DNA of 43,483 nucleotides, from assembly GCF_022048975.1 (NCBI RefSeq), contig NZ_JAKMHX010000020.1, forward strand, positions 1 through 43,483, in the 5' to 3' direction. Below the pieces are notes generated by a model that was not told the DNA's origin, did not search any database, and saw only the letters and a program-made list of their open reading frames with translations. The stretch's first letter is position 1. Every line of letters begins with the position of its first letter. Source of the stretch: Sporosarcina cyprini. Lineage in GTDB: Bacteria; Bacillota; Bacilli; Bacillales_A; Planococcaceae. Positions 8,520 through 18,000 of the stretch are shown piece by piece. Both the position numbers and the translations under genes were made by a program.

Positions 8520-8760
8520 TTATTGCATAGATTCTTCAACTACGAAATTAATTGGGTCTACAAAGTAAAACTCACCTTCATCACTGCAATAAGGAAGTAG
8601 GCACATTGAACATAAATGAGAATCATCTTAGCCGTTAGTGCTTGAAAAGATCCAAACAGTCTTTCCCCATAACTAACCTCACGAATAGAACCCATTAAAA
8701 ACGATTCAATCTGCTCCTCTGATTTCAGTTTCGAATCAATACAAACAACCTGTCATTCCA
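8520..8760 (-). pseudogene. Decayed gene remnant (frameshifted, no start)
   Basis: On the minus strand two adjacent frames read like one small protein broken by a shift near 8560-8610. The upstream frame gives LKSEEQIESFLMGSIREV and continues to a TAG at 8558-8560. The neighbouring frame gives a C-x2-C-like stretch followed by SDEGEFYFVDPINFVVEE and ends at TAA 8520-8522. There is no start codon with a ribosome site, and the upstream end at about 8750 is lost in stops. The family is not recognised. It occupies most of the 417-nt gap between amj and mrfB; the remaining 8760-8928 shows only an AT-rich stretch before mrfB. Confidence 0.4.
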
Positions 8761-8928
8761 ATAGATTTGTCTCCAACATCCCTCTACTTTATAATAAATG
8801 ATAATGTCCAATGCAATTTGGGCATTTATTAGAGGTGGTACTATTAAAATTCTACAAACTTTCATACGATATAGAGTTCCTTATGATCCTGGCTTTCAGA
8901 TGGATGGCGCAGTTAGGGGGGAGATTTC

Positions 8929-10194
8929 ATGTCATACGAACAAAAGTTGATGCAGATGAAGAAGCTGTTGAAAAAAAATGAGGTGGTTAAGGAGGAAGCA
9001 CCCGCCAAGCCAATGCGGATCGTGCCCCCAGCCCCTGCATATGAAGATCAATGGCTGTCAGCAGGACTTGAAAAAGAACAAAATGACTTTGGAATCGTCT
9101 ATAAACGTGTCGTCACATATGGAGCGCATCATTTGCATGGCAGTTACAAGCTTTCTGATTTGAGGCAGACGATGGCGCAATGGGGTACAGAGACCGCAAA
9201 TCATCCGCTTTGTCCGGACCCTTCGAAACCGATTGTCTTTTTTGATACGGAAACGACGGGGTTGAAAGGGGCAGGAACGCTCATTTTCCTTCTTGGCTTT
9301 ATGGAGGAGGCGGGGGACGGGTTCCGTTTGACGCAGTACGTGCTGCCGGGACCCGATCATGAAGCGGCCTTCCTTTACGCTTCCGGTCTTTGGGACAGAA
9401 AGCTTTCACTCGTTATGTATAACGGGAAGAGCTTCGACATGCCTCAAGTCGAGACGAGATGGACGATGAACCGGACTCATCTTCCGCCTCTTGTAAAGCA
9501 CGATGCCATCGACCTTTTGCACGGATCGAGACGAATTTGGAAAGATGAGCTGGATTCCTTTAAGCTGACGGCGATAGAACAGTCGCAGCTCGGTTTTTTC
9601 CGGAAAGGGGACATTCCGGGCCATATGGCGCCGATCATTTATCAAGATGCGGTGAAAAGCGGCAATGCCGAGTTGTTGATGAAAATTCTTGCCCATAATG
9701 AATGGGATATTCTCTCGCTCGTCACGCTGTATATCCGCTCGACGGATCTCTTGCTTCAAGATTCACTATCCGAGAGCGCTATTTCTGCAACGAATATCGG
9801 GAAATGGTATGCCGATCTGAAGTCGTTCAGCAGAAGCAGGGATTTTCTTGAGCGAGTTGTGGCTGAGCATGGACTGCGCCATCCGCTAGCCCATTACCAT
9901 TTCGGCTTTGCATTAAAAAGGGACGGCCACTTCGAAGATGCAGTGAAAGCATTTGAAGTCGCTGCGGAACATTTGCGAGGGCGGGAGCGAATTATTGCAC
10001 TCGGCGAAATGGCGAAATTATTTGAACATCAAATACGAGATTTTGAGAGAGCACTGGCAAGTACAGAACGGGCTCAGCTATTATTAAATAAAGATCCGGA
10101 GCTCAGCAGGCGCTTTCGTGAACGCATGAAAGAGGATTTTGGGAAAAGGGAAATAAGATTGCTCGGGAAAATATTTCCCGGGCAAGCGCAGTAA
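8929..10194 (+). CDS. mrfB: DEDDh exonuclease MrfB (YprB)
   Basis: Metal-dependent 3'-5' exonuclease-type partner of MrfA in B. subtilis mitomycin repair. The protein has 421 residues. The RNase H-like exonuclease domain has F-F-D106-T-E108-T (motif I), N-G-K-S-F-D170 (motif II) and H256-N-E-W-D260 (motif III), so all four acidic residues and the histidine are present. A C-terminal TPR-like helical region covers about 285-400 (FGFALKRDGHFEDAVKAFEV). The ATG is preceded by GGGGGGAG. It has been separated from mrfA and must be transcribed from the gap downstream of amj or by read-through, as no terminator follows amj. Confidence 0.93.
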   Translation: MSYEQKLMQMKKLLKKNEVVKEEAPAKPMRIVPPAPAYEDQWLSAGLEKEQNDFGIVYKRVVTYGAHHLHGSYKLSDLRQTMAQWGTETANHPLCPDPSKPIVFFDTETTGLKGAGTLIFLLGFMEEAGDGFRLTQYVLPGPDHEAAFLYASGLWDRKLSLVMYNGKSFDMPQVETRWTMNRTHLPPLVKHDAIDLLHGSRRIWKDELDSFKLTAIEQSQLGFFRKGDIPGHMAPIIYQDAVKSGNAELLMKILAHNEWDILSLVTLYIRSTDLLLQDSLSESAISATNIGKWYADLKSFSRSRDFLERVVAEHGLRHPLAHYHFGFALKRDGHFEDAVKAFEVAAEHLRGRERIIALGEMAKLFEHQIRDFERALASTERAQLLLNKDPELSRRFRERMKEDFGKREIRLLGKIFPGQAQ

Positions 10195-10248
10195 CCGACA
10201 AAATACGGACAACCATTACTTCTTCTTAGGACATGGATGTACAAATTA

Positions 10249-10257
10249 TGCTATAAT
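10249..10257 (+). promoter_or_regulatory. Extended -10 promoter for gpsB
   Basis: TGC-TATAAT forms an extended -10 about 36 nt before the gpsB start. No convincing -35 is seen. ATGCTATAAT recurs before ypsC. Confidence 0.6.
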
Positions 10258-10293
10258 GTCCGTACGTAATCATGAATGGAAGGGCGTCGTCGC

Positions 10294-10590
10294 ATGGAAA
10301 TAAAATTGGATTCCAAAACGATTCTTGAAAAAGAATTCAAAACAGGAATGCGTGGTTATAATCAGGAAGAGGTCGATCTGTTCCTGGATCAAGTCATACA
10401 AGACTATGAAGCATTCAAGAAAACAATTTCCGAATTGCGTGTGGAAAATGAAAGATTAAAAGAGGAACTGGCATCGCAGCAAAAACGGCCTGCCACACAA
10501 AACACGGGTACGACAAATTTCGATATCCTGAAGCGGATTTCCAATTTGGAAAAGCATGTGTTTGGCAGCAAATTGTATGATCATGAGTAA
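10294..10590 (+). CDS. gpsB: Cell cycle protein GpsB
   Basis: DivIVA-like coiled-coil adaptor that links penicillin-binding proteins to the division site and side-wall growth. It has 98 residues from the ATG at 10294, 9 nt after GGAAGGG; an in-frame ATG at 10276 has no ribosome site. The N-terminal lipid/PBP-binding domain is clear ([20 protein letters not shown]), followed by a coiled coil with heptad pattern to about residue 70. The C-terminal trimerisation signature [16 protein letters not shown] is also present. The order gpsB then rnpB is conserved with B. subtilis. The family binds PBP1 N-termini, and ponA is 7 kb away in this window. Confidence 0.96.
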   Translation: MEIKLDSKTILEKEFKTGMRGYNQEEVDLFLDQVIQDYEAFKKTISELRVENERLKEELASQQKRPATQNTGTTNFDILKRISNLEKHVFGSKLYDHE

Positions 10591-10605
10591 TCCCAGACAA
10601 TGACA

Positions 10606-10634
10606 TTGAAAAATAATGAGAAATGAAGTATACT
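10606..10634 (+). promoter_or_regulatory. SigA promoter of rnpB
   Basis: TTGAAA (10606-10611), 17-nt spacer, TATACT (10629-10634). The expected start is about 10641, at the 5' edge of the RNase P RNA. Confidence 0.85.
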
Positions 10635-10640
10635 AACGAT

Positions 10641-11040
10641 ACCATATGAAGAATTCAGGTAATCGCTGCAACATTTGTTGTAGAGGAAAGTCCATGCTCG
10701 CACGGTTCTGAGATGACCGTAGTGTTCGTGCTCGGCGAAAAAATAAGCCGGGGCAGCGTTTTTACGCTGACGGCGGGAAGAAATCCTAAGTTCCCTTTGG
10801 GAATATGGATGACATTTCCTGAAAAGTGCCACAGTGACGTAGCCGGCTTGGAAACAAGCCGGGTGGAACGAGGTAAACCCCGCGAGTGAGAAACCCAAAT
10901 TATGGTAGGGGCGCTCTTCGAAAGGAATTGAACGGACGAAGGGACAGACCAGGTCTGTAGATAGATGATTACCACCCTAAGTACGAGGCGAGAGCCGTTT
11001 GAGTACACGGGAACAAAACATGGCTTATCGGATATTCTAT
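10641..11040 (+). ncRNA. rnpB: RNase P RNA, type B
   Basis: Catalytic RNA of ribonuclease P, which matures tRNA 5' ends. Conserved blocks match B. subtilis rnpB: GGTAATCGCTGC and then AGAGGAAAGTCCATGCTCGC near the 5' end, GAAAGTGCCACAGTGACG-like sequence in the middle (here AAAAGTGCCACAGTGACGTA), GGTAAACCCC, GAGAAACCCAAAT, TAGATAGATGATTACC, and ACAAAACATGGCTTA at the 3' end. These cover the helix P4 strands and the type-B architecture. The exact ends are estimated from the promoter and the terminator. Confidence 0.97.
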
Positions 11041-11058
11041 GGGATTAGTTGTATACTC

Positions 11059-11092
11059 AATGCCCTCCTGTACTGGAGGGCATTTTCATTTT
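11059..11092 (+). terminator. rnpB terminator
   Basis: A 10-bp stem (11059-11068 with 11075-11084) and a 6-nt loop, then TTTCATTTTT-like sequence, just after the RNase P RNA. Confidence 0.88.
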
Positions 11093-11174
11093 TCATGAAA
11101 TGTTTCGGCCATATGCCAGCATTCAGTTTTTTATTCAGGTGAATGAAATCGTTGGCAATACATAATCACGGACA

Positions 11175-11183
11175 TGCTATAAT
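11175..11183 (+). promoter_or_regulatory. Extended -10 promoter for ypsC
   Basis: TGC-TATAAT with TATAAT at 11178-11183. A TTGGCA upstream is at a poor 20-nt spacing, so the extended element is the main signal. Confidence 0.5.
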
Positions 11184-11251
11184 AGATAATTGGCGTAACG
11201 TGTATAATAATGACGAAGACGCTTTTGCGTCGGGAATGGAGCTGAACATGA

Positions 11252-12379
11252 ATGAGTTTATATAATCTTGTCGCCACTTCTGCAATGGGACTTGAATCCA
11301 TTGTTGCGGATGAAGTGAAGGCACTTGGATATGATACAAAAACGGAAAATGGAAAAATTTATTTTTCGGGTGACGCGACAGCGATCGCCAAGACCAATAT
11401 GTGGCTTCGGGTAGCGGACCGCGTCCGTGTTATTGCCGGAGAGTTTACAGCCACAACGTTTGACGAGCTTTTTGAGAAGACGAAGTCAATTGCGTGGGAA
11501 CAGTTCCTGCCGGTGGATGCTGCGTTTCCTGTTGCAGGGAAATCAGTAAAATCGACGCTGTATAGTGTGCCGGACTGCCAAGCGATTGTGAAAAAAGCAG
11601 TGGTGGAACGGTTGAAAACGGCTTATAAGCGTATCGGTTTTCTAGATGAATCGGGTCCGCTTTTCAAATTGGAAGTTTCCATTTTAAAGGATAAGGTGAC
11701 GATCACCATCGACTCGAGCGGGGCAGGTCTTCATAAACGGGGTTATCGTGTTGGACAAGGGGAAGCTCCACTGAAAGAAACAATGGCTGCTGCGCTCGTT
11801 AAACTAACACGCTGGAATCCAGATCGTCCGTTTGTCGATCCATTTTGCGGTTCTGGGACTATCGCTATTGAAGCTGCAATGATTGGGCAGCAAATTGCTC
11901 CTGGATATAACCGAGAATTCAGCAGTGAACAATGGCCATGGATTGATTCAGCCATTTGGGACCGCATCAAGGAAGAAGCCGAAGACTTAGCCAAGTATGA
12001 CCAGCCTTTATCCATAACTGGCTCAGACGTTGATCCGAAGATGGTCAAAATCGCAAAGCAAAATGCGATGGAAGCTGGATTTATGGACATTATCGAGTGG
12101 AAACACCGAGACGTAAAAGACTTGGAAGTTGAAGGATTGAATGGTGTTCTTGTGGGGAACCCTCCATATGGAGAGCGACTTGGCGAAATTGAGGAAGCGG
12201 AAGAATTGGCTCGCGTTGTCGGTCATTTAATGGAACGGTATCCGTCCTGGTCGGTCTATATGCTGTCATCACTCGAAAACTTCGAGGAGATGTATGGCAA
12301 GAAGGCGACGAAAAAACGGAAACTGTTTAACGGATTTATCCGTACTGATTTTTATCAATTTTGGGGTCAGCGCCAATAA
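11252..12379 (+). CDS. ypsC: THUMP-domain SAM-dependent RNA methyltransferase (RlmL-type)
   Basis: Predicted N2-guanine methyltransferase acting on 23S rRNA, by analogy with the first half of RlmL. The protein has 375 residues: an N-terminal ferredoxin-like/THUMP region to about 155, then a Rossmann methyltransferase. The SAM site is D196-P-F-C-G-S-G-T, and the amino-methyltransferase motif N303-P-P-Y with GERLG follows. GGAG lies upstream; an ATG 4 nt earlier stops after five codons, which fixes this start. Gene order after rnpB matches B. subtilis ypsC. The exact target nucleotide cannot be read from sequence. Confidence 0.92.
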   Translation: MSLYNLVATSAMGLESIVADEVKALGYDTKTENGKIYFSGDATAIAKTNMWLRVADRVRVIAGEFTATTFDELFEKTKSIAWEQFLPVDAAFPVAGKSVKSTLYSVPDCQAIVKKAVVERLKTAYKRIGFLDESGPLFKLEVSILKDKVTITIDSSGAGLHKRGYRVGQGEAPLKETMAAALVKLTRWNPDRPFVDPFCGSGTIAIEAAMIGQQIAPGYNREFSSEQWPWIDSAIWDRIKEEAEDLAKYDQPLSITGSDVDPKMVKIAKQNAMEAGFMDIIEWKHRDVKDLEVEGLNGVLVGNPPYGERLGEIEEAEELARVVGHLMERYPSWSVYMLSSLENFEEMYGKKATKKRKLFNGFIRTDFYQFWGQRQ

Positions 12380-12442
12380 TGAAACATGTCTGGAAGGGGC
12401 CGTGCCTCTTCCTTTTCCTTGTACACGGAAAGGGGAAATCGA

Positions 12443-14353
12443 ATGAACCGGAAAATACCGTTTTCATTAACAAAAGATAAATCTTTTTATGAATCACTGA
12501 ATGACTGGATGGGCGACGTCCTGTACGACGAATTGACGGAAAAAGGTTTCGAATGCCGGGACGAACAAATTTTCATGGCATTTCAGATCGAGCAGGCATT
12601 AAAAGCGAAAAAAGTGCTTCTTGCTGAAGCGGGCGTCGGAACAGGAAAGACGATTGCCTATTTGCTACCGGCTCTTGCCTATGCCCGCTATACAGGAAAG
12701 CCGGCGCTCATTTCCTGTGCGGATGAAACATTGATCGACCAGCTCGTCAAAGAAGAAGGGGATATTCGCAAGATCAGCGATGCCCTGCAGGTGGAAATTG
12801 ATGTCCGCCTCGCTAAAGCCCGGGATCAATATTTATGTTTGAAACGACTGGATGAAACCGTGAATACGTCTCTCGAAGATTATCCGGACGAAGTGGATGA
12901 AAGCTTGCCTTCCTTTGTTAGAGGCAATGCCTCCTTACAATCGGTTCATCCATATGGGGAACGTTCTTCATTTCCAGAGCTGGATGATGCGCAATGGAGC
13001 ACGATCAATTTCCATCCGACTCAGCAATGCGAAGCGTGTGATATGCGGAATCGCTGCGGACAGATCATCCATCGGAACCATTACCGGGAAGCTACGGATC
13101 TGATCATTTGCTCGCATGACTTTTTCATGGAGCATATTTGGACGAAAGAGTCCCGAAAGCGACAAGGCCAGCTGCCGTTGCTTCCTGAAGTCTCTATGGT
13201 TGTGTTTGACGAGGGCCATCTATTGGAATATTCCGCACAGCGAGCTCTCACATACGAAGTACAAAAAAGTACGTTGCTTTCCTTGCTGGAACGGATTATG
13301 GTTGATGGCATTCGGGAGGAGACGCTCCAGTTGATGGAGAGGCTCTTTTCCACCCATGAGGAATTCTTTGACCTTCTGGAGCAGCATGCTTCATATGAAG
13401 GAGAACGAAAAAAGATCATCAAATCGAATCGTTTGCTGCAATCCGGCAAAGAGGCCATTGCCATTTCCAACAGCTTGCTGGAGGAATTCGTTTTTGAAGG
13501 TGAACTCTATGTTATCCCTGAATATGACCTGAAAATGGTAGAGGAATATTTGGAGCAATACATCTACTCGATGGGCTTGTTCCTTGAAGAGAGCGACGCG
13601 GTCGATTGGATGGAAGAGCGCAATGGTGAACCGACGCTTGTCATCATGCCGCGGCTTGTTACAGATATCTTGAGAGAGAACCTGTTCAGCTCACCGATGC
13701 CGATGGTCTTCTCCTCGGCAACCTTATCGGTCGGCCAGGACTTTACGTATTTATTGGATAGCTTAGGGATCGAGGATTTTCTATCGTTCTCTGTAGAATC
13801 TCCATTTGATTATGAGGAATCTATGAAAATTGAGGCCACGGAATTGTCTGCAAAGGACAAAGCAGAAACAGCCATGAAGATCCTCGACGATGAAGAACAA
13901 ACCCTCATATTATTTAAATCGGAGCAATCAATGCTTCGGTTCAGGGAACAGCTGCCGGCATCCTATCGCGAATTCATCGAATTTGAAGGAGATCGTGAGC
14001 TGTCGGCTATGGTCCAAGACTTCCAGCAAAAACGGGCCCGTGTCCTTTGTTCCTATCATCTGTGGGAAGGTCTTGATATTCCTGGTGATGCGTTGACACG
14101 CGTCATTATTTATGATTTGCCTTTTCCTCCATCTGATCCGTTGTTTGATGCAAGGAGGCAGCACGCGGAAGATCCATTCAAAGAGGTCGACCTGCCTTTC
14201 ATGTTACTCCGCTTGCGGCAAGGAGCCGGCCGGTTAATTCGTACCTCTGAAGATTACGGTACCGTTCATGTATTCATGGAGACGGAAGAAAAGCCGTTGC
14301 TGGAGGAAATCAGTAAAGTGTTCCCCGTTCAAGTTGAATTGGCTGTTAGATAA
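12443..14353 (+). CDS. ypvA: DinG/XPD-like Fe-S helicase YpvA
   Basis: Superfamily 2 DNA helicase of the XPD/DinG group, probably acting in repair or on R-loops and replication obstacles. It has 636 residues from the ATG at 12443 after AAAGGGG; an in-frame upstream extension to 12386 has no ribosome site. Walker A AEAGVGTGKT is at 61-70 and the DEGH box at 256-259. Four cysteines C132, C196, C199 and C205 are arranged as in the 4Fe-4S domain of this family, so the cluster is probably retained. Motif VI is QGAGRLIR. It follows ypsC by about 60 nt and ends at a shared terminator. Confidence 0.9.
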   Translation: MNRKIPFSLTKDKSFYESLNDWMGDVLYDELTEKGFECRDEQIFMAFQIEQALKAKKVLLAEAGVGTGKTIAYLLPALAYARYTGKPALISCADETLIDQLVKEEGDIRKISDALQVEIDVRLAKARDQYLCLKRLDETVNTSLEDYPDEVDESLPSFVRGNASLQSVHPYGERSSFPELDDAQWSTINFHPTQQCEACDMRNRCGQIIHRNHYREATDLIICSHDFFMEHIWTKESRKRQGQLPLLPEVSMVVFDEGHLLEYSAQRALTYEVQKSTLLSLLERIMVDGIREETLQLMERLFSTHEEFFDLLEQHASYEGERKKIIKSNRLLQSGKEAIAISNSLLEEFVFEGELYVIPEYDLKMVEEYLEQYIYSMGLFLEESDAVDWMEERNGEPTLVIMPRLVTDILRENLFSSPMPMVFSSATLSVGQDFTYLLDSLGIEDFLSFSVESPFDYEESMKIEATELSAKDKAETAMKILDDEEQTLILFKSEQSMLRFREQLPASYREFIEFEGDRELSAMVQDFQQKRARVLCSYHLWEGLDIPGDALTRVIIYDLPFPPSDPLFDARRQHAEDPFKEVDLPFMLLRLRQGAGRLIRTSEDYGTVHVFMETEEKPLLEEISKVFPVQVELAVR

Positions 14354-14406
14354 AAAAATGCTGTCCTGACTATCAAAGATACTTGATAGCAGGGCAGCAT
14401 TTTTTA
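14352..14406. terminator. Bidirectional terminator between ypvA and cheX-like gene
   Basis: A long stem of ATGCTG-x-CCTG pairing with CAGG-x-CAGCAT, plus inner CTATCAA/TTGATAG, is flanked by seven A on the left and six T on the right. It serves both convergent genes. Confidence 0.9.
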
Positions 14407-14859
14407 TTCATTATCCACTGTCAAAATTACGTTGAGCGTGGTTTCGTCTTCAAATCGGACGGGCAGTTTGAAGGCGTGTTTGAACCCATAGAATTTTGTT
14501 TCCCCACGCATGACAGTCGGGGTGGAGATATCGATGATATAATCATCCTTTTCTAATGCCGTGCACAAGTTGCCGGCGATCATGTTGCCCAGTTCTCCCG
14601 TGAAGGATTCGATCATTTCCCCTTCGATGATCATGCCGAACATCGAGAGGCCGATTGAGCCGATCACATCAGATGTGGTGTCAATAATTAAACGTCCTTT
14701 GACTGCTCCAACGAGACCGATCAACACGCTTAGTTCTTTCTGTTCATAGGGCTGAACGGTCATCGCTGGAGCCAGTACATCAAATTTCATCGGCAAAACG
14801 GTTGTTAAAGATGAAATGGTTCCATTCAGGATCTTTTGTATATCACTTGCTGTATCCAT
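14404..14859 (-). CDS. CheX-like chemotaxis phosphatase domain protein
   Basis: Single-domain protein of 151 residues resembling the CheC/CheX/FliY fold, which dephosphorylates CheY-P. The signature E-x2-N is present once as T-G-E89-L-G-N92, followed by a hydrophobic helix as in CheX; the region from KGRLIID to the GEMIESF segment fits the sheet and helix of the fold. No receiver, kinase or flagellar gene is nearby, so it is an orphan. B. subtilis lacks CheX and uses CheC/FliY, although CheX-type proteins occur in other Bacillales. The partner response regulator is unknown. The upstream gap 14860-15073 carries no other gene. Confidence 0.75.
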   Translation of the reverse strand: MDTASDIQKILNGTISSLTTVLPMKFDVLAPAMTVQPYEQKELSVLIGLVGAVKGRLIIDTTSDVIGSIGLSMFGMIIEGEMIESFTGELGNMIAGNLCTALEKDDYIIDISTPTVMRGETKFYGFKHAFKLPVRFEDETTLNVILTVDNE

Positions 14860-15031
14860 ATAAATTCCTACCTCTCACTACGGTGTATGTATAGTGCAAT
14901 AATACCATAACAAAACAAGATGATATAGTACATTTTTCAATATTACAGATAATTAATTTATACTTTAAAGTAGACCTGCTATTTTACCGTTTCGCCAAAG
15001 TCTTCTGAAAAATCGTCATTGGACGGAAAAA

Positions 15032-15040
15032 TGGTATGAT
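15032..15040 (+). promoter_or_regulatory. Extended -10 promoter for dynA
   Basis: TGG-TATGAT sits 34 nt upstream of the dynA ATG. Its 12-nt core TGGTATGATAGG is identical to the recU promoter on the other strand. No clear -35 is present. Confidence 0.5.
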
Positions 15041-15073
15041 AGGGAGAGACTTTAAGGAAGGATCGAAAACGAA

Positions 15074-18000
15074 ATGTCACAGATGAATAAATACATACAA
15101 CAAACTGCGTTATACGGGGAAATTTTTAAAAGAGATGAAGATGAGGAGCGTTATAAAAAAGCGAAGCTCCTAGCACATAAGTTGGACAAAGGCGAATTTA
15201 CAATAGGCTTTGCCGGCCACTTCTCGGCAGGCAAGTCCTCAATGATCAATGCGCTCGTAGGCAATGATTTATTGCCATCCGGACCTATACCGACAAGTGC
15301 GAATATCGTAAAAGTCAGCAAAGCGGACACTGACCATGCCATTATCCATCAGACAGATGGCAAGGCGTACTTATATGAGGGACAGCATTTTGCAGAAGCT
15401 ATCAAATCATTTAGCAAAGACGGACGATCTGTCGCACAGGTTGAAATCGGGTATACCGGCTCTCAGCTGCCGGAAGGGATAACCGTCATGGATACACCGG
15501 GAGTCGATTCAACGGATGATGCACATAAGCTGTCGACCGACTCCGCATTGCATCTTGCAGACCTTGTCTTCTATACGATGGACTATAACCATGTGCAATC
15601 CGAACTGAATTTCACCTTTACAAAAGAGCTGTTGAAATACAATGAAAATATGTACTTGATCATTAATCAAATCGATAAGCATCGCGATTCGGAGCTACCT
15701 TTCGCCGCTTTCAAAAAGTCTGTAGAGGATTCCTTCGCACTATGGGGTGTGAAGCCAAAAGGGATTTTCTACACATCATTGCGTACACAAGATATGCCGG
15801 ATAATGATTTTTCAAAAGTGCAGGAGATTGTTAAAGGATCCATTGAGAATCGCCAGGATCGCATGGCAGACAATGCGTCTCACGCGCTACGCAAATTAAT
15901 GGATGAGCATATTCTATTTCTGAAAGAGGAAATGGAAGAGCGTAAGGAAACGTATCGAGATATCGTCCTGGATGACGAGTGGAACCAACTGGGGGAACTC
16001 GAAAAGGAAGTACGCGAACAAGAGAAGGAATTGCATCTCTTATCAGGTGATGAGTTTGCCGCCAATTTCGAACAGGAACGCAAGAAACTGCTAGAAAGTG
16101 CAGCCATCACACCGTTTGAAACGAGGGAACTGTTGAAATCCTACTTGGAATCGAAATCTTCCCGTTTTAAAGTCGGGCTTTTATTCGGCGCAAAAAAGAC
16201 TGCTGAAGAGAAGGCGCGACGGAAGGAAGCATTCTTTGAAAATCTGGATACGCTCGTACAGCCTCAGATCGGGGTTCATTTGAAATCGTTAATGAAAAAA
16301 TCGTTGAAAGAGACCGGGTTGCTGAATGATGAGCGTTCGATCGAAATCGATACGATGGATTTCCAGCTGCCGATTGATGAGATTGATGCACAGCTGATTG
16401 CAACGGATGTCGTAACTGGAGAAACCGTCCTCAATGTGACAGAACATTTGAAAACAGCGATCTACTCGGCATTCCGGAAGATGACAGAGAGCTGGAAAAA
16501 CGAGATGGCTGCACTCGCCTCCTCAAGAGGAAACGAAAAGGCCGAATCGATGATGCATTCAATTCGCGTCTTAGATGAGAAAGTGGCAGCCATCCAGCAC
16601 GTGCAAAAATTGCAGAATGCCTTAGACCGCTTGGATGATGAACTTGCTACCCCTTCAGCTGAGATGGTGAAGGCGGCAGAGGCTCTGCTAAGTCAATGGA
16701 ATCAACCGGAAGAACTTCGTACAATCGACTTTACGGAAGAGGGAAAAGTAGAGGCATCGGCAGCCACTGAACAGCAGGCAGTCGATTCGCCTGCTGAAGA
16801 GCAAGTGTTGGCAGATGGCACGCAAGTAATCAGCCGTGCCCTTGAAGTCGCAAACGCTGTAGAATCCATTCCCGGATTTTCTGAAACCGTTTCGTACTTG
16901 CGCCATAAAGCGGATCGGCTGGATGGACAGGAATTCACCGTGGCATTATTCGGTGCGTTCAGTGCGGGGAAATCTTCGTTCTCGAATGCGTTGATGGGGG
17001 ATTCCATTTTACCGGTGTCGCCTAACCCGACAACGGCGGCGATCAATCGAATCCGTCCAGTCTCGGCAACAAAGAAGAACCGGACGGCTGATGTCCATTT
17101 GAAATCAGTACAGGAGATGTTCGAAGACATTTCATTTTCATACCAGGCGTTGGATATGCCTGTGAAGGATTTGGATGATGCCTACGCCAAAACGTCAGAT
17201 ATCCTGGCGAAGGAATTGCAAGAGGAAAGTCTGCATATCCATAAGACATTCATCAAGGCCTTTGCGAAAGGCTATGAGACCTTCCGGAATTCACTCGGTA
17301 CTACACTGACTGTTGAAGAAGAGGAATTCACCCGCTATGTGGCGGAGGAGGAACGCAGCTGTTTCGTCCAATCTATCGATTTTTATTATGATTGCCCGCT
17401 CACAAGGGAAGGAATCACGCTCGTTGACACGCCAGGAGCGGATTCCATTAATGCTAGACATACGGATGTGGCATTTGAATATATTCGAAATGCGGATGCC
17501 ATTTTGTTCATCACGTACTATAATCACGCGTTCGCTCGGGCGGACCGTGAGTTTCTCATTCAGCTTGGCCGTGTCAAAGATGCATTTGAACTCGATAAGA
17601 TGTTCTTCGTTGTCAACGCGATCGATTTGGCAGCGAATGTGGAAGAAGCAGAGGCTGTCAAAACATATGTTGCCGAGCAGCTGACGACGTTCGGCATCCG
17701 TCACCCGAGGGTGCATGGCATATCGAGCTTGCGCGCACTGGAGTCTAAACTAGCTGGACAGACGGATGAAGAGATGGCTGAATTCGAATCGAATTTCCAT
17801 CATTTCCTCCAGCATGATTTGCGGGGCATTGCCATCCAAGCCTTGCAAGAGGAAACATCCAAAACGGTTCAGCGCGTTGCGAACCTGATCGAACGTGTCG
17901 AGTCCAACCGTACGCGGAAAGCGGAACGGATGCAGGAATTGGATAAGCTAGAGCAGGAAGTCCGTATCCAATTTGCGGACGGCTTCACAGAAGTGATCGA

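Noticed and set aside
8818..8847. SigA promoter for mrfB (TTGGGC ... TATTAA)
   Set aside because: Weak hexamers and an 18-nt spacer in AT-rich DNA; not better than chance.
15019..15040. TTGGAC as -35 of dynA
   Set aside because: Only 10 nt from the -10; the spacing cannot work.
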